From: Deltaproteobacteria bacterium
GTDB taxonomy: Bacteria > Desulfobacterota > Desulfobulbia > Desulfobulbales > SURF-16
NCBI GenBank assembly: GCA_016219175.1
Contig: JACRCD010000020.1
Coordinates: 51,097-115,096 of the forward strand
Reading direction: 5' to 3'
Length of the DNA stretch: 64,000 nucleotides
Numbering within the stretch: position 1 is the first letter of the stretch; each line of letters opens with the position of its first letter. Both the position numbers and the translations under genes were made by a program. The notes below the pieces were generated by a model. It did not search any database. It saw only the letters and a list, made by a program, of their open reading frames with translations, and was not told the DNA's origin. This document shows positions 61,436-64,000 of this stretch, piece by piece.

Positions 61436-64000
61436 CTATTTGACCCTGACCCGGAAGCTCACCGTAAAATTCGCCCCGTCCCCGGCAAAGGCGCCGGTGG
61501 TGGTGACCTTGATGCCGGCCACCTCGGGGTCAAAGGGGCCGGTGGGGGTATAGGTGAAGGTGGTGGGGGTCGCGGTGTGGGAGTAACTCACCGTGTCCAG
61601 GGTCAAGCCGGAGGTGTTGGCGGTAAATATCACGCCGGTGGTCACATCGAACTCCAGCCGGGCGGAGTCAAGCGCCTCGATGACCACCACGGTATCCGCA
61701 TCGGGCGAACCGGCCCCGGAGTTGGTGGTCTGGATCTGGTAGCTGAGGATCGCCCCCGGGATGTGCAGGGGGTTGGTGGTGTCGTTGACCGGGTCGGAGA
61801 CCAGGGTGCTGGACTTGAGCACGGAGATGGAGGGCAAGGGGGCAAACCAGTCAGTGGTATTGCCGCCGTTCACCGCGTTGCCCGGGGCGATGGGTTTTTG
61901 GCTGGCATGGGAGCCCGAGGCGTCGGACCAGGAAACGCTCACGTAACTGATCATTTTGGTGGCGCTTTCGTTGACCACGAAGTTCCAGGCGCTGCCGCCG
62001 GTGCTGGAGGCCAGGGTGAGGAGCTCACCGCTTGCGCCGCTTAAGGTCACCGTGCCGCCCATGGTGGTGGTGCTGCCGGCCTGGAAGGTCAGGGTGTCGG
62101 CGCTGGTTACGCTCTTGGTCAGGTTGTGGAAGGTGGTGGAGCCGGAGATGGTCTGGCCGCTGCCGTTTAATACCACGGTGGAATCGCCGGGGGTAAAGGT
62201 GTTGGCGCCGGGGTTGACGGTGAAGTTGCCGCCCACGGTGATGGTGCTGGTGTTGGCGGTCAACCCCTTGGCCCCGGTATCATTGCCCGCGCCGATCACC
62301 AGGTTGCCGCCCACGCTCAGGCTAAAGCCGCCGGTGTTGAGGCTTAATGCCCGGCTGGCATTGTTGTCGCCGGTGATCAGCAGATTTTTGCCGCTGCCCA
62401 GGGTGACGTTGCCGGTCTGGGTCACCACCAGGCTGCTGCCGCCGGCAATGGAGATGTTGCAGTCATAGCCGTTGATCAGGGTGGGGAGGTTCTGGCCGCC
62501 GCCGTATTTTAAGAACATCAGGGTATCGATGCCGAGGGTTGAGGCCGGGTCGAAACTCAGCACATCACCACCCTTGGTCAGGGCCAGGGTAGTGGTGGCC
62601 GGGCTGGTGAGCCCGCCGCTGCCGATAGTCAGGACGCCCTTGACCGCAAGCCAGTAATTCAGGGTGTCAGTGACCCCGCCTTGGCCCACGGACAGGTTGT
62701 TGAAGCCGTTGGCCCACCAGGAGGCGAGATTGTTGTAATTGATGTTGCTCGCCGCCCCGTTCAACACCAGGGTGGCGCTGTTCCAGTCGGTGCTCTCCGT
62801 GGCGTCGTTGTTGGCATTGAGGTTGACGTCACCCCCCACGGTGATGGTGGAGCCGTTTCCCTTGAAGCGCGAGGCGGCACTGTCGTTTAAAACGCCGGCC
62901 ACGGTCACCGCGTAGTTTGCGGCCGTGGTGTCGAAGATGCCGTCCGTCACGGTGAAATCCCCGTCCACATCCATGGCCCCGCTCAGCTGAAAGGTGGCCG
63001 TGCCTGCCGCATCGTTGATCACGATGTTCTGAAAATCGTGGTCCGCGTCCACCCCGCCGGGGGTGATGGTGACCGTGCCGCTGGCGGCATTGAAGGTCAC
63101 CGTGCCGGTGGAGATGAAGACCCCGCCCGCGGCGTCCCAGTTCCCCGCCACGTTGATGGGGTTGGCCGCCGCATTGAGGGCGCCGTTGATGTCCAGGTGG
63201 GTGGTGGTGACCGCGCCGGCCGGGGCAAAGGTGTGGCCGGGCCAGACAAAGAGCTCGGTGCCGGCCCCGTTGGCGGTGAGGTTGCCGCCGCTTACCGCGT
63301 AGAGAATATCCGTATCAACGTAAGCCCCTTTGGCTGTGTTCAGCAGACCGTTGGTCAAACCGCCCCCGTTGTCGTGACGGGTGATGAGTCGGTCAACGTA
63401 AATGTGCAGACCGTTCAGATTGCCGCCATCGGAGACGGTGACGGTATTGCCCGCGCTGCCGCCGTCGGAGTCGATGTAAACGAGCAGGGCGTCGCCCGCG
63501 TTGATCGTGGTAACGATGGAGTAAGCGCCACCGCTGGTGGTATCGGTGCCGCCGCTCACGCCGTTGACCAGCAACCGGACGACGGGGCCGTCGGCCACGG
63601 TGGTTGATCCCTCGTCGCTATAGACCGTGCCGGAAATGGTGGTCGTGACGGGGACATATTCATAGGCCCCGATATCGCATACCGCGCCGGGAACAGCATC
63701 GCCATCGACCGGTCTGGCCTGGCCCCGCTGGTCGACATTGTTGATCGGCGCCGCGGCGCAGACCGCGTTGTCGGCCTTGTCGAGCGCCGGACTGGTTGAT
63801 TGCAGAGCATGGGTCTGGGTGGGGCCGCCATTGCTCGCCAGACCGTTCAGCAACGGGTTGGTATCGGGCAGGTCGCCCGTGCCCACAAAACCGCAGGTGT
63901 TGGCGCTTTCGATGTTGTAGCCGTTGGAGACCTTGGCGCCGCCGCCGCAGTTGGCCGGGGCCCCGTTGCCGGTATTGCTTGCGGTAATGGTATTGGTGTA
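61436..64000 (-). CDS. Large secreted beta-helix/adhesin-like protein (5' end outside window)
   Basis: The frame is open to the right edge; a GTG at 63886 is internal. About 855 residues are visible. The upstream part (NTITASNTGNG...NPLLNGLASNGGPTQTHALQSTSPALD...DQRGQARP...CDIGAYEY) is the end of a right-handed beta-helix of the choice-of-anchor-Q type. Then an Ig-like segment, and repeated strands rich in VTV/TITVGG/NGSG that resemble filamentous haemagglutinin-type repeats (VTLSGASGEL, NLTKSVTSADTLTF). The end (LEFDVTTGVIFTANTSGL, FTVSFRVRVK) resembles a DUF11-like domain. No anchor motif is visible at the C-terminus. Likely surface or extracellular. Confidence 0.8.
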   Translation of the reverse strand, partial: YTNTITASNTGNGAPANCGGGAKVSNGYNIESANTCGFVGTGDLPDTNPLLNGLASNGGPTQTHALQSTSPALDKADNAVCAAAPINNVDQRGQARPVDGDAVPGAVCDIGAYEYVPVTTTISGTVYSDEGSTTVADGPVVRLLVNGVSGGTDTTSGGAYSIVTTINAGDALLVYIDSDGGSAGNTVTVSDGGNLNGLHIYVDRLITRHDNGGGLTNGLLNTAKGAYVDTDILYAVSGGNLTANGAGTELFVWPGHTFAPAGAVTTTHLDINGALNAAANPINVAGNWDAAGGVFISTGTVTFNAASGTVTITPGGVDADHDFQNIVINDAAGTATFQLSGAMDVDGDFTVTDGIFDTTAANYAVTVAGVLNDSAASRFKGNGSTITVGGDVNLNANNDATESTDWNSATLVLNGAASNINYNNLASWWANGFNNLSVGQGGVTDTLNYWLAVKGVLTIGSGGLTSPATTTLALTKGGDVLSFDPASTLGIDTLMFLKYGGGQNLPTLINGYDCNISIAGGSSLVVTQTGNVTLGSGKNLLITGDNNASRALSLNTGGFSLSVGGNLVIGAGNDTGAKGLTANTSTITVGGNFTVNPGANTFTPGDSTVVLNGSGQTISGSTTFHNLTKSVTSADTLTFQAGSTTTMGGTVTLSGASGELLTLASSTGGSAWNFVVNESATKMISYVSVSWSDASGSHASQKPIAPGNAVNGGNTTDWFAPLPSISVLKSSTLVSDPVNDTTNPLHIPGAILSYQIQTTNSGAGSPDADTVVVIEALDSARLEFDVTTGVIFTANTSGLTLDTVSYSHTATPTTFTYTPTGPFDPEVAGIKVTTTGAFAGDGANFTVSFRVRVK

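Overview
The window looks like a moderately GC-rich, Gram-negative, anaerobic chromosome of the Desulfobacterota (former Deltaproteobacteria), plausibly near Desulfobulbales. The evidence is gene content and style: NifX-like proteins next to PAS/sigma-54 regulators, many dCache histidine kinases and single-domain receivers, a TauE-like anion exporter, DsrE and SQR-like sulfur proteins, an anaerobic lower-ligand synthase of cobamide synthesis, and a cytidylate-kinase-like/receiver fusion. No rRNA or tRNA was seen, so the taxonomy is inference.

Layout. 1-558 is the AT-rich end of a DUF4143 ATPase. 634-4564 (minus) holds a frameshifted sigma-54 activator, a NifX-like protein, a histidine kinase and a receiver. 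Facing it, a perfect -24/-12 promoter at 4857-4872 starts a rightward array of a small repeat protein, a degenerate receiver, a receiver, a kinase and a receiver, followed by a TSUP-family exporter with a membrane partner (8698-10712). After a hairpin-rich spacer with 8-bp tandem repeats come a PEP-synthase-like protein and one more receiver. 14178-22818 (minus) is a type I restriction-modification operon carrying a Schlafen/AlbA-type ATPase; its hsdS is frameshifted. A MITE-like element and two tandem SET-domain genes follow.

24385-34423 contains a FadL-like porin, a secreted protein, a chemoreceptor and a five-gene rightward operon: DsrE-like, SQR-like flavoprotein, RND/MMPL exporter, LolA-like carrier, beta-barrel. 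34487-45668 is mixed: an HD-GYP phosphodiesterase, a compact ArsR circuit with a 37-residue Cys-rich peptide and two matching operators, a MerA-like flavoprotein, a sterol-desaturase-like hydroxylase, MntP, small proteins, the CMP-kinase-like/receiver fusion, an HNH protein, a RAM-domain protein and a PhnD-like binding protein with a 33-residue membrane peptide. A second chemoreceptor occupies 45932-47710.

47764-61423 is a cobamide island. Two nearly identical cobalamin riboswitches point away from each other, each followed by its own terminator. The leftward arm is uptake: a 44-residue protein, then btuB, tonB, btuF, btuC, btuD. The rightward arm is late synthesis: cobT, cobS, a cobD-cobQ fusion, cbiB and a ThiC-family gene best read as bzaF (5-hydroxybenzimidazole synthase). 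No corrin-ring genes are present, so this locus imports corrinoids and finishes or remodels them. The window ends inside a large secreted beta-helix-type protein (61436-64000).
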